64,000 nucleotides of DNA from Prosapia bicincta (taxonomy: Eukaryota > Arthropoda > Insecta > Hemiptera > Cercopidae): positions 112,976,350 to 113,040,349 of the forward strand of contig JBAIZL010000001.1 in NCBI GenBank assembly GCA_036971475.1, given 5' to 3'. How positions within the stretch are numbered: the first letter of the stretch is position 1; each line of letters opens with the position of its first letter. Below, in pieces: positions 63,171 to 64,000 of the stretch. The translations under genes were made by a program, and so were the position numbers. The notes below the pieces were generated by a model. The model searched no databases, was not told where the DNA came from, and saw nothing but the letters and a program-made list of their open reading frames with translations.

Positions 63171-64000
63171 TTTTAATAGTAATATGAATAATATTAGTAT
63201 TTTTAAAGAACTGAACATTTAGGATTACATAAGATTTAAAATCGATGATTAAATAGAGATTAAAGATTATATGTTAAAATAATATTTCATATCCTATTAG
63301 TAACCAAGATGACCATAAACCAGTATTGCCTAAAGTATTTTTAAAAGCTTTGAAAAACAAATTACATAGTAAATTTATGTAGGCCTACATATTACTCTAC
63401 GTGATATTTTAATATTTAAGCTACAATTTATAACTTATTAGTCATAGACATTACAGATGTTAATGAAATACAGTTTCACAGGGGTTATATTGATCGGCAA
63501 TTAGCTCACAGCTAATACAATTGACCACCGTGTTGAGGCTTTATACGTTCACTGTTGGACAATATGACGTCACAAGCATAAAGTGGGAGATGCTTTGTTT
63601 ACTGCTTTTAATTTATTGTGTTGCGTTGTCGATAATTAAGACTTCTGTACAAATATTACGCTGCGGTTTGCCAAGTGCTTATTTACTTAGTACTTACACC
63701 AATTGCGTAATGTTTAGTCAAGAGTGTACCGACGCATCTATCTATACAAATAGCTATAATTTTTTATCAGTTAGGCTATACTGTAATAGGCCTATTTTTG
63801 ATTCCATGCCTAATGCGATTGGAATGTTTATGTTACATTCTGCTTTATGCAATATTTTATACTGAATTTAGTGTAAGATGTTTTTAAAAATACACAATAA
63901 TGAAAACGGATGGTTACGAAATTAAAATTTATTTAAAAATAATGTGTACGCTATCTTTTTGCACACGATTCATTTTCAATTGTTTCGATTACATTTCTGC
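63171..64000. other. Intergenic stretch to window end
   Basis: AT-rich. A 114-residue frame at 63521-63865 (+) has no recognised motif and is likely chance. Confidence 0.4.

Noticed and set aside
63521..63865. 114-residue frame near the window end
   Set aside because: No motif and AT-rich random-like composition.

Overview
The window looks like nuclear DNA of an arthropod, most probably an insect. Evidence: one spliced animal-type gene, very AT-rich non-coding DNA, long (TA)n arrays, and decayed transposons of typical animal families (hAT, mariner, piggyBac, pogo/Tigger, LINE, Penelope-like). The order is not resolved by the sequence.

The only convincing host gene is the Rag GTPase C/D (RRAGC/RRAGD, Drosophila RagC-D type), on the + strand in seven coding exons from 7167 to the stop codon at 32294-32296. 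All splice phases close to one 367-residue frame with GTPase motifs G1, G3 and G4 in place. The exon with the start codon was not found. RagC heterodimerises with RagA/B at the lysosome and recruits mTORC1 when amino acids are plentiful. Its introns (2.1-6.2 kb) are full of mobile-element debris.

Layout: 1-1.5 kb, hAT element; 1.7-4.4 kb, four inverted-repeat elements and a Penelope-type end; 4.4-5.5 kb, decayed mariner; 7.2-32.3 kb, RagC with, inside its introns, a perfect 110-bp-arm palindrome, a deleted mariner, a piggyBac-like MITE, a LINE scrap, two hAT MITE copies, several Penelope-type palindromes, an inverted pair of Penelope-like elements (RT plus GIY-YIG), two mariner-like remnants and a 47-bp minisatellite; 35.5-37.8 kb, a 2.3-kb nested palindrome; 38.5-39.4 kb, a foldback element; 39.8-40.4 kb, a 74-bp tandem array; 51.3-53.7 kb, two GC-rich minisatellites in opposite orientation enclosing a bacterial-type ABC-transporter ATPase fragment; 55.2-56.4 kb, Tigger; 59.3-61.0 kb, a 155-bp dimeric satellite; 62.9-63.1 kb, another Penelope-type hairpin. 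Most DNA from 40 kb onward has no recognisable gene.

The most interesting signal is a set of hammerhead-ribozyme-like motifs in the Penelope-type ends. One group has a CUGANGA...GAA core, covarying stems I and II, and a palindromic minimal stem III (AAGCUU or ACGCGU), the arrangement expected of hammerheads that act as dimers. A second group replaces C3 and G8 of the core by U and A together, which would keep the tertiary 3-8 base pair. These ends recur as head-to-head pairs with 3' ends facing outward against (TA)n tracts. The second main signal is the bacterial type I secretion ATPase fragment near 52.5 kb, a candidate horizontal transfer.
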